Origin: Teratosphaeria epicoccoides
Lineage: Eukaryota > Ascomycota > Dothideomycetes > Mycosphaerellales > Teratosphaeriaceae
Length of the DNA: 64,000 nt
Direction: 5' to 3'
Assembly: GCA_021401465.1 (NCBI GenBank)
Contig: JADDMT010000016.1
Coordinates: 124,001-188,000 of the forward strand
This document shows, piece by piece, positions 45,126 to 57,000 of this stretch. How positions within the stretch are numbered: position 1 is the first letter of the stretch; every line of letters starts with the position of its first letter. The notes under the pieces are model-generated. The model did no database searches and was not told the origin of the DNA. It saw nothing but the letters and a program-made list of their open reading frames with translations. The translations under genes were made by a program, and so were the position numbers.

Positions 45126-46246
45126 GCCCTAACCAGGTCTTGGAAAACGCGGCATCCCCTCACGGTTCCAGGTGATTTTCTGCGTCCTTATATTCTCGCT
45201 GACCAGCTTGTACAAGGGTCTTCCATTCCGCGGTATGCAATCCAATTCTCGCTCCCGTCTGGACTGGTGGTGAAGCCTACACACGACTTTAGCACCCTCA
45301 CCCGCATTATGCCTGGTCTTGCCTGGGTCGACCAACTAGCATGTCCGACTCGGGACGCATTCTCCAGAGCAGTTTGGCAGAAGACACAGCCATCGTTGTT
45401 CTTGCGCCAGTCCTGATTGTTCATTGGACAGTCTCCTACGAGCTTCAGTCGTCCTAGACAGTAATTTCTGTTGTCTGATTTGGCAGCACTGTAGATGAGG
45501 GATTGCTGGTCAGTCTGCGGATTGATGAGTTGCTCTAGGCCTTCGTTGGAGCTAAGGCGGTCGTTGTGAGCTCTCCCGAATGGTGTCTTTTCACATGGGT
45601 TCGTTGGCACACTCAGAATTTGCCTTTCGGTCGCGTTCGAGTCCAAGGTCCAGGGGTCACTCATCTTCGTGATGCATGTGTTCGATGGTTAAGAGACATA
45701 GGCAGAGGACCAGCAGCTGTACACATGTTATAGTCCAGGAGAATGCTGAAAGTATGTGCCATCAATAATGAATTGGTCGAAAGTATCAGCTGGGACTTGG
45801 GAGTTAAATTGCTGGCCCAGGGATCATCTGTGCTGCTTTCGAGTACATGAATCCTATGGTTGACCGCCGGACAACTGTAATCACATAGCATGTCTGTCCC
45901 TGGTGGCGGTGAGTCGCTGTTTGGGTCTGCAGTGAAGATAATGTACCATTTGCCTGCTATATTGTGAAGTTGGGGTGCCCAGAGATCGGTCCAGTAGTTC
46001 TGGCGTGGTGGAAGATTAAAGGCCAGCTTGACGTTCGCGGTAGTCCAACCTGTCATTGTTTGAGAACGAAGAATCGTGATATTGTCGGTGGTGGTGTAGG
46101 TCATTTTGTAGTAATTGCCATAGCGGGTAACCCAATGCTCCGGAGGAAAGAACGGGATTGGTGGAGGTCGCTGTGTGGTTGGTCTGCGCAAGGAAAAGAC
46201 CAGACGTGGCCAGGAGGAACCACGTGAGTATACGCCTGAGGGCCAT
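45126..46246 (-). pseudogene. GH43 arabinanase-like glycosidase, broken
   Basis: The protein is recognisable almost end to end but lies in several frames. It starts with a signal-peptide-like MALRRILTWFLLATSGL (46246). A frameshift near 46140 follows, then YGNYYKMTYTTTDNITILRS and NYWTDLWAPQLHNIAGKWYIIFTADP, typical of GH43. A second frameshift near 45788 leads to DTFDQFIIDGTYFQHS. Stops at 45728..45730 and 45689..45691 interrupt the next part, where Tyr and Trp are expected. Then NNPWEKTPYG-like and RLSSNEGLEQLINP blocks follow. A 60-nt intron-like segment lies at 45277..45336. Near the end there is another frameshift (about 45195) and a stop at 45129..45131 where Tyr is expected. GH43 enzymes release arabinose from pectin side chains or arabinoxylan. 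With at least three frameshifts and three stops this copy cannot be functional. Confidence 0.88.
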
Positions 46247-46617
46247 ATCTGCTTGGGGCAAGTAGGAGAACAGTGGGAGGCGTCAGCGGTACTACTTATC
46301 CCACCAGAGATCGCTTTGCATTTGACCCTTCGAGTCCTGCGGCATGCGGCATGCGGCATGCCATCCTACTCACAACACGCTGCGCTGACAGTAGGATTGC
46401 ACGTAGGAAAAGCGATGCTCCTAAGCTGTCGGACTCTTCCTGAAAAGGGAGGTACGCCGGACACGAGTCAGTCATTACTGGCGACTTGCGACTTGCCCTC
46501 TGCAACTTGCACCATCATTTCGGCATTACATTAGTGAGTCCTCAATATCAGTGGCGACCAATAGGCCATCGGAAAAATGGGTTGAGGATCGCGGACCCCG
46601 AATTGGACAGCAATAAA
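46247..46617. other. Intergenic with GCGGCAT triplet repeat
   Basis: The region between the divergent GH43 pseudogene and the RED-like gene. It contains three tandem copies of the 7-mer GCGGCAT at 46339..46359 and a run of related GACTTGC/AACTTGC words near 46485..46510. An in-frame ATG at 46486 would extend the next gene by 44 atypical residues and was not used. Confidence 0.5.
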
Positions 46618-48225
46618 ATGAATAACAGCCAGTTCCGCAAGCTGCTGGCTGATGGAAATGGCGAGCAGCCAAAAAATGCGCAGACCAAGCCGGCGCAGCA
46701 GGCATTTAGCCTCAAGACAACGAGTTCCTTTCACATGACACCCCGAAATGTCAAGGGTGGAATCGGTGTGGATTTTGCGCGACAGGTCCGGGAACGCAAT
46801 GCTGCTCTGCAACCCCCGAAGAAGTTCAAATCTTCGACCCCAAAAGGTGTCAAGTACGGCGAAGGCTACACGGACCGAGCAAAAGCTCGAGGCGAGACTG
46901 ATGCTGCAGAGGAAGACAGCAAGGCGGCCAGGATCCAGGCATTGGAGGATCAGGTGAAGCTTGGTCAGATCGCACGGGAAACATTCGAAGCACTGCGAGA
47001 TGAAATCACAGGAGGCAATTTGTCGAGCACACACTTGGTAAAGGGACTGGACCGGAAGCTGCTTCAGCGTGTGCGCAGGGGCGAGGATGTGCTGGGTACG
47101 AGAAACGGCGGCGAGCCAGCCGGGCCTCCTTTTGACGTCGACGACGAGCTGGATAAATTGGGCGAGAAGGAAGTTGAGGCTGTGGAGAAGGCGAAGGCAG
47201 AGAAAAAAGGCACAATGGCTCCGCCGAGTATGAGACTTGGTACGAAGAGGAGCAGAGACGAAATCATGACAGAGCTCAAAGCTCAAAGGCAGGCTGCGAA
47301 GGATGCAAAGGCGGCGCAAGAGAAATCAGCATTGGGCGATAAGTGGCGTAAAGTTGGTGAGCAAAAGAGCAAGATCGAAACCGATTCAAAAGGTCGCGAA
47401 GTTTTGATCACGATAGATGAGGATGGTGCCGTGAAGCGGAAGGTACGTAAAGTTGCTGCTCAGCCAGAAGAGGTTAAGAGTCATATTCTGGACCCGAGCA
47501 AGCCTGTCCTGGGCTCAGAGGTCGCCATACCTGCCAAAGCACCGCAGCCGATCGCGGAGCAAGACAGTGATGAAGGCGACATCTTCGAAGGCGTAGGCAC
47601 TGAATACGATCCACTCGGCGGCGCCGACAACGATGACGACAGTGACGAAGACCCTGATGCGGATGCGGCGTTAGCCAGCAAGAGGCGCAAAATCGAGCCA
47701 TCTGGTCTATCACCGGGGAATGGTTCAGAATCGGGAGAAGCCTCGTGGTCGCCTCCACCAGAATCGCCAAATGCAATTGCACCAGCTGGCAGACGCAATT
47801 ACTTTGGCAATTACACGAAGTACGAAGAAATCCGGTCTGCAGATCGCTTTGCTGGCATTCAAAATGTCCTCCAAAAAGCCGCCAAGCTGGACACATCCGC
47901 TGAGGACGACTTGGGCAGCGATGAGGAGGCACAAGCCAAGCGGAGAAAACGTGCTCAGATGCTTGCGCAACAGGATCGTGATATGGAAGATATGGACATG
48001 GGATTTGGCGGCAGCCGATTCGATGACGCAGAGGAAGCCGAAGCAGGAGACAGCAAAGTTCGGCTGTCAAAATGGGAAGCCGGAGCTCTTGATGATAGTG
48101 AAGCAGACGATAGAGCTGCAGGAAAGAAGAAAAGAGAAAGAAAGCCCAAGAAACGGAAGGGCAATGCGAGCAACATGAACGATATCATGCGCGTGATCGA
48201 GCGCCGGAAGGCTAGCGAAAAGTGA
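46618..48225 (+). CDS. RED-like spliceosomal protein
   Basis: One exon encodes 535 residues. The start at 46618 gives MNNSQFRKLLADG, the usual beginning of the fungal family. The N-terminal half matches the RED (IK) N-terminal domain: a Ser/Thr-rich lead, then VDFARQVRERNA, KYGEGYTDRAKARGE, then KAARIQALEDQVKLGQI, and THLVKGLDRKLLQRVRRGEDVLG. The KKGTMAPPSMRLGTKRSRDEIMTEL and SKGREVLITIDEDGAVKRKVRKV blocks follow. The C-terminal half is acidic, with many Asp/Ser runs, NYFGNYTKYEE, then a basic tail KKKRERKPKKRKGNASNMNDI. RED-family proteins are components of the spliceosomal B complex and act before activation; nuclear location is expected from the basic tail. Function is by family only. Confidence 0.88.
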   Translation: MNNSQFRKLLADGNGEQPKNAQTKPAQQAFSLKTTSSFHMTPRNVKGGIGVDFARQVRERNAALQPPKKFKSSTPKGVKYGEGYTDRAKARGETDAAEEDSKAARIQALEDQVKLGQIARETFEALRDEITGGNLSSTHLVKGLDRKLLQRVRRGEDVLGTRNGGEPAGPPFDVDDELDKLGEKEVEAVEKAKAEKKGTMAPPSMRLGTKRSRDEIMTELKAQRQAAKDAKAAQEKSALGDKWRKVGEQKSKIETDSKGREVLITIDEDGAVKRKVRKVAAQPEEVKSHILDPSKPVLGSEVAIPAKAPQPIAEQDSDEGDIFEGVGTEYDPLGGADNDDDSDEDPDADAALASKRRKIEPSGLSPGNGSESGEASWSPPPESPNAIAPAGRRNYFGNYTKYEEIRSADRFAGIQNVLQKAAKLDTSAEDDLGSDEEAQAKRRKRAQMLAQQDRDMEDMDMGFGGSRFDDAEEAEAGDSKVRLSKWEAGALDDSEADDRAAGKKKRERKPKKRKGNASNMNDIMRVIERRKASEK

Positions 48226-49176
48226 ATTGCGAGGCGTCCGCGACCTGCGACGACACTCCAGGTGGAATCGAGCCTCTCTGTCGAGAACTTTGAAACAGCT
48301 TTTACACAACAGGGCTTTACGACTAACAATACAGGGCACCTGACAGCCCGAAGCGCCAGCCTACTCCCGAGGGGCCGGTTTAGTGAACGCAGCTTCTTGA
48401 CTCGCGACTGGTCAGCACAGTGAAGGCACAGAGGTGTCTGTACCTGCATCGAGACGCCAGCTATGCGAGGCGTGTTGCGTGCTTCGACAAGCGCTGAGCC
48501 ATGCAGATCCGCCGTCCAGTAGATGCGCGAAACCGCTCTGTCGGCGCTTATGATAACAACTCAGCGTACGCTGGCAGCCATAACTTACCGCGATGCGCAG
48601 CCGCTCAATAAAGAACTATCGCTTGCTTGGGATCCGCCATGCATTGGTCTATTTGAAAGCTAAAATAGGCACGTTCAGCTGTTTCCCCTTCGCCATCGCA
48701 TTCACCAGGTGTTTCAAAATTATGAGATATGCTAAGGCGCAGGATTGTGCCGCACGCCCACATATTGCTCATGTATATCTTGCTTGCGCTCCTGCGGTGA
48801 GCCATGCAAGTGAAAGGCAAGTATTCCTTGCCAGTTTTCTGCAGTCCTGCTCCCGCTTTCCGGTCTCATACGATATTGTCTAATTAACGCATATTCGCAT
48901 TGCTCCTGCTCACCGCATCAACGAACCATCGTCACCACTGATGATAGTATAAAGTTGACCAGGTTCCCCGTCTGGGGATTGTCCGAAAAGATCATAGGCC
49001 GCTGCGAGCAGGAAGATCCGTCAACCAAATCTAATCGAAGCCGAGGTCTGGGCATCGTCGATGCTAACCTTGTGCAACACCACCTCGATAAAACACCAGA
49101 GCTTCAACGCGAACCCTTGGAATCGTAGACAGCCTCGATCCTTCGCACCAAGCTGCCGGCAACCCGCGGAGCGACC
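48226..49176. other. Intergenic, 0.95 kb
   Basis: No gene supported. Small ORFs at 48593..48883 plus and 48605..48820 minus overlap one another and lack domains. Confidence 0.4.
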
Positions 49177-49656
49177 ATGCTGGCATTGAGGCTACGCGGC
49201 GAGGATCCCACATCATCCTGCAACAACATCGCAGCTGGCAACATCGTTATTCCCCGTCGCACCCTCGTCGCAGCAATCACCGTCTGCACAATCATAACCA
49301 GCCTCTCCCTCGTCGCCCTCACCGTATTTGCCTATCGGGCCTGCTCACGCCATCGCGAAGCGAAGCAAGCCAAGGTCTGGGGTCGCAAATCCGCATACAA
49401 CCATCGCATCTCGATCATGCGCAAAGAGATTGACCAGAGCTATGCACGACAGTACTCGGGCTGCTTGATCAACATTCCCGAAAATCCGGAGATGGGCAGT
49501 GACAGCCCTGTCGAGCTGATGATGCCGGAGCGTGTGTGGGAAGCGCCGGCAGTGCCTGCAGCAGCATCCTGGAAGGGTGCGTGCGCCAAGAGTGCCGGGA
49601 GGAAGTCTAGAATGAGCTTGTTCTTTGACCAGAGAGTTGGGCTGTGGCTAAAATGA
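49177..49656 (+). CDS. Small single-pass membrane protein
   Basis: A single exon encodes 159 residues. A polar N-terminus of about 27 residues is followed by one strong transmembrane helix (about residues 30-53, LVAAITVCTIITSLSLVALTVFAYR) and then a basic stop-transfer sequence ACSRHREAKQAK, so the C-terminus is probably cytosolic. The cytosolic tail contains NHRISIMRKEIDQSYARQYSG, VELMMPERVWEAP and a basic end with GRKSRMSLFFDQRVGLWLK. The pattern of a Glu/Pro-rich motif then a basic RKSxMSLFFD end looks conserved-protein-like, but I do not recognise a family. The consistent topology and codon use argue for a real gene; the start is the only ATG that precedes the helix. Confidence 0.6.
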   Translation: MLALRLRGEDPTSSCNNIAAGNIVIPRRTLVAAITVCTIITSLSLVALTVFAYRACSRHREAKQAKVWGRKSAYNHRISIMRKEIDQSYARQYSGCLINIPENPEMGSDSPVELMMPERVWEAPAVPAAASWKGACAKSAGRKSRMSLFFDQRVGLWLK

Positions 49657-50605
49657 TGATGGGAGGGTGATCGCGGTGAAGGATCATCCTTTGCCATGGT
49701 TCCGTCGACCGGTCAATTTGCGTTAGGAAAATGAGGTGGAGTCTCGCGATCAACCTGCGTCGACCGACCAATCACGTCGGTCAAGCAGCAGCATCGACCA
49801 TACGTCAAGCTCGCTCAATAATCAAAGATGGTCGAGAATCGCTGCGATGGCCGTCTACTCGTGCACTCCAATGCCAACAACCAAGACATCAGGTCCAGCG
49901 AACAGCCAGCCTCAGCAAAAGTTAGCAAAGCGCTACTTCGCATGTTTTGGCGCACGCCCAGCCCATGCCAGTGTCCACGTCACCTGCTAACCACGCGCTT
50001 AGATGCCTCTTGATGCTCCATCGTTGTTGAGTAACACATTGGCGAGTTGATCCAGGATCTAGGTAGTGGAAAAGCGTTGATGTGCCATGTTGCGGTATCG
50101 CTGTGGTGTAACATCCCCATGCAGCGGTCCGAATGGGGTCATCTTCCAATAGCGCCCGCTTTGTTAGCGAGGTATGGAGCTCCCGCGTCCGAAGTACTAT
50201 GGTACTTGATGTGTTCACCTGCCACGCAAGGTACCGATCATATTATACAAGATTGCCATTGTATCATGGCATCCCATTATGGCGAGCGTTTCAGATCCTG
50301 ACTGCGACCCGCGTAGGCTCATCTCATTCCACGGTACACAAGTCGCGTTTCCATGCGTGAATCAAATAATAATGCCAAGAACACACACGGAGCGAAAACA
50401 GAGCGTTACCTCCCACGCCGGCCCAAGCCGTGGTATATCAATGAAAGCATAGAACCCAGCGCTATCCTCCCGTAATGCTGCGCAGAAAAATAAAGTTTTA
50501 TCCTAATGCGCCCAATTCATGCAGCAGTGCAGTGATGACAAGCAGTATCCAGAACCATGTGTCCCAATCAAGTGTCCCAATCAATTCAAGCATGGGTTGC
50601 CCTTC
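49657..50605. other. Intergenic, 0.95 kb
   Basis: No gene supported. A 13-bp word GTGTCCCAATCAA occurs twice in tandem starting near 50559. The last hundred bases should be the 3' UTR of the Zn2Cys6 gene. Confidence 0.4.
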
Positions 50606-53600
50606 CTAGGTGCTTGCGCTGAAAGAGTTTGTTGCGCTTATCGGATCCGTGTAGCCTTCGTTATTGTAGACGTTCTTCTCGTCAGGGGGCAGGCCAAAAA
50701 GCTTCTTCTGGATCTTCTCCAAAATGCTACAGTCGATCGCACAGGTCGGCGAAATCGGCGCGAGCTTCCGGAGAAAGCGGATGGTGCGATCCAAAAGCCT
50801 CCGGAAATGCTCAACATCAATTAGACCCTTGAGGGCGTCGCTGTAATATGTCGCGGACAAGACAAGCATGTTGCCAAATTGTCTGGGAGATGTCAGCGCG
50901 CTGCCTAGCAAGTGTCGTGTCAGTGTACTTACGCATGTGCCGTGCCATGAATGTTCGTTACGACCAGCCGGTCAGCCACTCCGTCCAGCGCCACCGTACT
51001 GTACATGGCAGCCTGGATGCAGCGCTGAGCTGCCAGCCAAATAGTCGGGTGGCCCATACACTCAATAGCCTCGAACAGATGGATCTCAGCTTTGTCTCGT
51101 GGATTCCCGTGGACGTCCTTCGCAACATCAGCGACCTTTTTTTTGTCCTCAACGTGAGGCAGAATATGTAGGGCGTAGTCCAAGAACGGTCGGTTCACCA
51201 CATAGCGCGCACCCCAGTACTTTGCGCGAAGCCTCGCGTTCAATATGTCTGACGCAGGCTCATCAGTGTCCTCCCATTTCATCTTTGGGGGCGTTTTTGC
51301 GCGCCATTCGTTCAAGACGCTTTCATGACCTCTCAACATCTCACGCACGGATTCAAGTGACTCTTGAAGCGAGTCCTGACCGTACATTTCTCGATGAACC
51401 TGATTCAGCCGTTTGCGCAAGAACATTTGCGCATTGTAGTACAGCATAATATTGTCATACTCATCCTGATGGGCCTTTTGATCGAGACCGTCGTATGACT
51501 CCTCTTCTGAGACGTTGTGCGGCAAGAGCAGCATGCTCTCCATGTCCAAGATTCCGCTAGCTGGCAGGCGGAGCTCCGCGAGGATGTCGCTCTCCAATTG
51601 CAAACATGTCCAAGAGGCTAGAACAATCAAATCTGATCGCTTATCCTTGATGCGTGAATGATTCGCCTCCAAGCGTCTACGCACGTCACCATATGCGTTC
51701 CAGTATTCATCGTTGTAGAGCTTGTATCGATCGAGCAGATTACTTATGGCTCGCCCGGCCATCGTAATCCAGCTCATGCTTTCCTTGACGCGTGCAAGCT
51801 GGCCTTTGTAGATACCGGCAAGCAAAAACATCTGCGCGTGCACCAGGTCGTTCCCGTCACCCTGATCACCAAGAATTTCGCATGCTTTGGCGAAATATGC
51901 CAAGCCAGGGATCACATCAAGGTTACGAAGACCAGCAGCAGGAAATCCATCAACAGACGAGCGACGGCTCCGAGACTGATGATGAAGCATAGTGCCCTCG
52001 GCAGGCGGCGTGGGCTGAGTCGCCGGAGTTGACTTCGATAAAAATGCTTCGCCTGGAGACATTTGCGAGGGCTTCATCGATGCCGAGACAGGCGAGCTTC
52101 CAACTGGACCATTACCGGACATTTGGTGAGTGACAACTGAGTTCGCATTAAGTCTGTTATCCGGCACGACCGCTGGTAAGGGCTCCTTATGCATGCAGAT
52201 CCTGCCCAGCGCTAGGACAAGATAGACGATCGCGTTGCCCGGAGAGCGCTCTGTAGATTGACTCCGGAAGGTCTCCCCTCCAGACGAATGGGTCAACACA
52301 GTCGATCCATTGGATCTCTGTCGTTTCAGAGGTCTTTCGCCGTCGCTATTTTGACCAACAGCAAAGGTTGACCGCAATTTCTGCTGGCCTGGGCTATAGC
52401 GCTTGATGAAGTTGTCGAAGAGCTTTCGCAGCCTTGCCTTGTCCAGAAATGGATGCATGACATGGATATTTTTCATATAGCTGTCGTAAAGTGCGTTGAG
52501 GGTGTACACATCTAAGTCCAGAGAATTGTCTGGCTTGAGGCCGCCCCATGAAGGCTCTGACCTGCGTACTTCGCTCTGAGGCGTTTGCGGAAAGCCGCAG
52601 CCCCAAAGACCTTCAGGTGGCGTGGGTGCATTGACTTCACCACCGCTTTCGTCGCTTATCGCCGGACTTGCTGGACCTCCAGGTTGCGTACCATCGTGTT
52701 CGTCAATGCCCTCGCCTCGCGTGTAAAGTCGTAATATGCCACGGTCTTCCGCTTCCATGACGTATCCCTCGCTGAGATTGACGTCCGCAGCTTTTAGAAG
52801 AGTGCTGACACTTGGCCACAGCATGAGGAGCTTATGCGGTGCCGTACGATGGTCCTTCAGCTCGACTTTGCGCTTCACCGGGTGGTCTTGAAGACTTGGT
52901 TCGGACTCCATGACAATAGGCATCTGCGGCGCAGAGACGACTGGCGCATTTATTTGTTCTAGCTTACGCAATCGATCGTCGAGACGTTCTACTTTATTGT
53001 TCAGCTCAGACAACCCGGCTGCATGTGCTTTCATATAGTCGAGCAGTTTCTCCATGTTCTTGTCGGTCCTGCAAGTTGTCAGCGCCGATGGATTTGTTCA
53101 ACATCTAGTAGGTTCCATTACTTTGCTGGCGGCGTGTCACGATATTGACAGGTCAAGCTGTTTTCTTTACAAAAGGAACACGGATTGCCCTCATCACACT
53201 TCTGCTTTCGCGCGCGACATTGCTCGCAGGCCTGACATGCGCGCGTCAGCAAGCTCAACATTGGGAAGCATTCGACGTGAGACATACCTGCGTGGCACGC
53301 ATCTGCTTCTTGCGCTGCATCTGATATTGTTGACCTCCCTGCATTGGACCACCGTAAGTCTGCTGATACATCGACTGCGGGGCCGGCGGAGGCGCCGAAT
53401 AAGCTCCATAATGATTCTCCATAACCGGTGTCATATGCGATGGATGTGGCTCGTGATGAGCGTGTGGTGGTTGTTGTGGCGGAGGAAGCGCATGACCGAG
53501 ACCGTTCGCTGGCGCATACCCGGGGTGGCCATGCTCCATAGGATGTGGTTGCTGCGCCGCGCCAGGACCCGCGTCTGGTGCAGATATCGAGGGGAACGGT

Positions 53601-54034
53601 GCAGGAGTGGTAGGCGGGGGCTGCGGCGCCGAATCGTGCGAGTACGTTCGGTTTACAGGCACAGGTGTAGCATGGCCCGAACGGGGATGCTGAGGGTATT
53701 GAAACTGATCTTGCCCTTCGTGCGATGGGGGTGGATGGCGAAAGGAAGGCAGCTGGTCAGCAGCTGAGCCAGGAGGCCCGTACGCCTGATGATGCTGGAT
53801 GGGTGGTAGTGCAGGCCCACCTGGGTGTTGCGGCGGCGGCCCACTGTACGGCGGAGGCGGAGGAGCAGGCGCTGGATGCTGCTGTTGCGGCGGGGGCTGG
53901 GCGTATGGTGGAGGTGGATGCTGGACTGAGGGGTGTTGTCGCTGCTGGTCGATGGTGGAGGGACCGGGTGGGGGAGCTGCGTAGCTGGAATGGTGAGGAG
54001 GCTGCTGATGCGGGCGCCGTGAATTGTGGTCCAT
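50606..54034 (-). CDS. Zn2Cys6 transcription factor
   Basis: Four exons, complement(50606..50882, 50933..53068, 53122..53231, 53288..54034), give 1089 residues. The first 245 residues are a Pro/His/Gln-rich low-complexity region. Exon 2 carries the binuclear zinc cluster with cysteines at 251, 254, 261, 267, 270 and 277, spacing CX2CX6CX5CX2CX6C, followed by a short linker and a coiled coil (MKAHAAGLSELNNKVERLDDRLRKLEQ) for dimerisation. The middle homology region (Fungal_trans type) runs from about residue 460 to 850, with YDSYMKNIHVMHPFLDKARLRKLF and IYKGQLARVKESMSWITMAGRAI. The last exon restores LSATYYSDALKGLIDVEHFRRLL to the C-terminus after a GTAAGT donor at 50932; without it the protein would stop at 50929. 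The gene set it controls cannot be inferred. The start at 54034 (MDHNSRRPHQQ) was preferred to 54064. Confidence 0.93.
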
Positions 54035-57000
54035 GGCGACGCGAGCGAATAGCCATGCGTTCAAGAGGACAACCTAAGCCAGCCAGCAAGCTTACAGCAC
54101 GGGCGGGCAGGGCTGCCGGAGCTCACGATCCGCTGTCTCTTGCGCAGATTCAGTTGTCGCAGGCAAGGTGCCGGCAACGCTGATTTGGGTAGCAATGGTG
54201 GACAAGCAACAAGCAGCTTCGCGGGCCTGTTTCGCCTAGCTTTGACAGGCAAGTGAGGCTGTTGCGGACGTCAGCGCCGCGATGCCAGGATGCCTGCGGG
54301 CGAATCGCATGACATCGACGGTGTGTGCCGCTATAAGGTTTCTGCGATTAAGGAAGCCAAAGTCGAGGTATGAACCTTGTCCATTAATTAGTCTCTACCT
54401 GGCCTTGTCTAGCCTCTGCGCCACCGAGGCCAGGGGTTTGGTTCTCGGGTGCTTGGAGCAACGCCCTGACCGGCAATCCATCACGAGTCAAGGTGCAATT
54501 TTGTCACCGTTACAAGTTGAAGCCTGTAACCCGAAAAGGCCTGTCACGGTCTCTTCTGCCAATCCTACCTCCTAGTAAGGTTCTCTTGCAGCAATCGTAG
54601 CGCACATACTTCCAGAGGATCCGTACACACAACACCTCGCCAATCGTGCACCGCTAGCTTCATCTGTTGAGCAGGGCAGCAAGACTCCCGAGAACATGGA
54701 TGACAACGGTGATCTGTGGCTTCGCAAGAGGCAAATAAGTGCGGCAAGGACAGCCCGAATTGCTACTACAGCACCCCTTGTGCTGGAAGCCCGAGAATCG
54801 CACAGCGTGAGTCCTTCTTATGGTACCTCTCATGCGTGGTGCTTACTGTAAAAGCGTGGCAGCTCTGCGCTATAGGCATGAGGGCCGACATGGGGTGAGT
54901 GAGATCTGCAAATGATACCGCCTTACATGGCTCTCCTGCATCGGGCACCATTTCGACTCTCGAAACGATGATCAGAGGCAAGCGATGACTTTGTCTTGTC
55001 CGCTCCCCCGCTCGATCATTGATTCTTGAGACTCCACGGCCTTTGATTGGCTGCATGAGCCATGCAGTTGGTATCTCCACGTTCCGCCCTCGCAGACTTT
55101 GCCACATGCGAGGCGGTCCATGCCGCAACAAGGCCCTAGAGGTCGGCACACCGGAGATCTGGTGGGGCAGGCTGGCAGATCGAGAGTTGAGGCATCTGAT
55201 GACCCCCGTCATCCCGGCGCCGCATCGTGGTAGGTAGGATTGCTTTGTCCTCGCTTACTGGACGCGGCGCGCACTTTCTTTGAATCCTATTTACGACCCT
55301 CTCATCAAATGCCCGATTGAGGTTGATGTTCATGACACTCCTGGCAACCCCAAGCGCCGCGTGGTGTTTGTATCTCTGCCTGCATGAGCGCTTCACGATG
55401 GCACCGAGTTCACCGAGTACATGTATGTATGGGAAAACTGTACCCAGCCTAAAAGCGGTCAAGAGTCGACCCACGGTGTGGCGCTACACGAGCAGCGTTT
55501 GAAAGATAGGCCTGCATAGTCAACGTCGGTCCTACCTTCTAATAGGTAAACGCCTACTGCATGTATGTTATAAACCCTTGTTTGCTTCCTCGGTCCAAGA
55601 AGCAGTCCCGTATCAGTCTCTTGAGACGTGTCCCTTGCCTGCGGCTTGTGTCTTTCAATAAAAATGGTATGTATATGCTTGGATTCCAGCTTCGACTGGA
55701 ACTCCGTTGGAAGGATCCCCACACCAATCAGGGAGTAGTCCTTGACTCCTTGTGCCATCCGACCTCCTGTTTGTGAAATTCGGGTTCCTGGTAACCTCTT
55801 GAGATTTCTCGAATAATGACGGGGGCTCATTCTAATTTGCGATACTTGGGATCCATGCGTCAGTGTTGCGCCATGATACGTTTGCGCATTGCAGTACTCA
55901 CATCTCGTGGCGAAATGACAGACAAATGGCTGCCCATCATCACGCTGAATCAGAAAGCCACGTGAGGTGGTGGCTGTTCGCCGGATCTGCCGCTCTTCTC
56001 GAACAATCACGGACTACTACCTCCCACGGGCCTGGCCCACCCACCAGACAGCACACCGCCTGTGTTCAGTGTAGTCTGCCATTCGCCGCCCAGGGTTGAT
56101 TGTGGTACAACGATCAGCAACACGTTACACACACGACGACATGGTTGCGCACCACACCGCATAGTGGCCGTCATTCTACCCCTCGCCTTCCCAGCCGCCG
56201 CAACTTTCCAGGTCGCACAACAAAGGCGGTATCATGCCAGCACAGAAACATGAACCATGTCTTGCACCCAGTCAATATGACACTGCATAGCGTGCTGTCA
56301 CTCAAATGTCCCGATCGAGACGGTCGTTGATGCTGCGTAATGCGTATGTCTCATGTTGATGCCCCGCCAGACTTTGCCGCGAGCCTCCCGCCCCAGCATG
56401 GTCGTAGTAAGGAGCGACTAAGACACCACTGCCTGCAACATGCTGTCAACCACCATGCCGGAGGTCATAAGGTCCCCACTTCATAAATGTGCCTCTGCAG
56501 GGCTGATGGTTCTGTGCAAAACAACGACCCGCAAAGTAAAAGATCCTGGCTACGATCACATGGCCACTGACAGCCTCTGACTGTAACGGCATGACTTGCA
56601 TACGATCAGAATACAGGGAAATCCGGGCAACGGAGCATGGTCAGGACAATATGACTCGTAAAAAGTAGAGACGCACGGAAGACCGGGTTGAAACGTTTTG
56701 ACAGCTCTACCAGTCTGCGAATCAGCGAGGGCATCATGCACCGTTGGAAGGCGCGTCGTCGCCTTCGTGGTGGCTACTACTGCTTGCTGAATGATGGGAT
56801 GACTATATGAGGTACTGCAACGCGTGAGTCGTCAGCGACGCCAACCTTGCGACTGGCAGACCTCGGCAGAAGCCTATATGTGCCGCCGCAATCTCTTATC
56901 GCATGGCCACGATATGGCTCCAGCAAGTCCGAGCTCTGATTCAAAGCACAAAGACTGGCTCCTGAACGCTTTGGTCTTCAAAGCCCATGCGGCCGAGCCC

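Noticed and set aside
44928..45416. 162-codon plus-strand ORF
   Set aside because: Largely antisense to the GH43 relict and without its own protein features.
53288..54034. Pro/His/Gln-rich low-complexity stretch as a separate gene
   Set aside because: It joins in phase 0 through a GTATGT donor to the zinc cluster exon, so it is the N-terminus of the Zn2Cys6 factor.
55459..56010. 183-codon minus-strand ORF in the 5.4 kb gap
   Set aside because: No domain or conserved-looking blocks; length is within chance expectation for such a gap.
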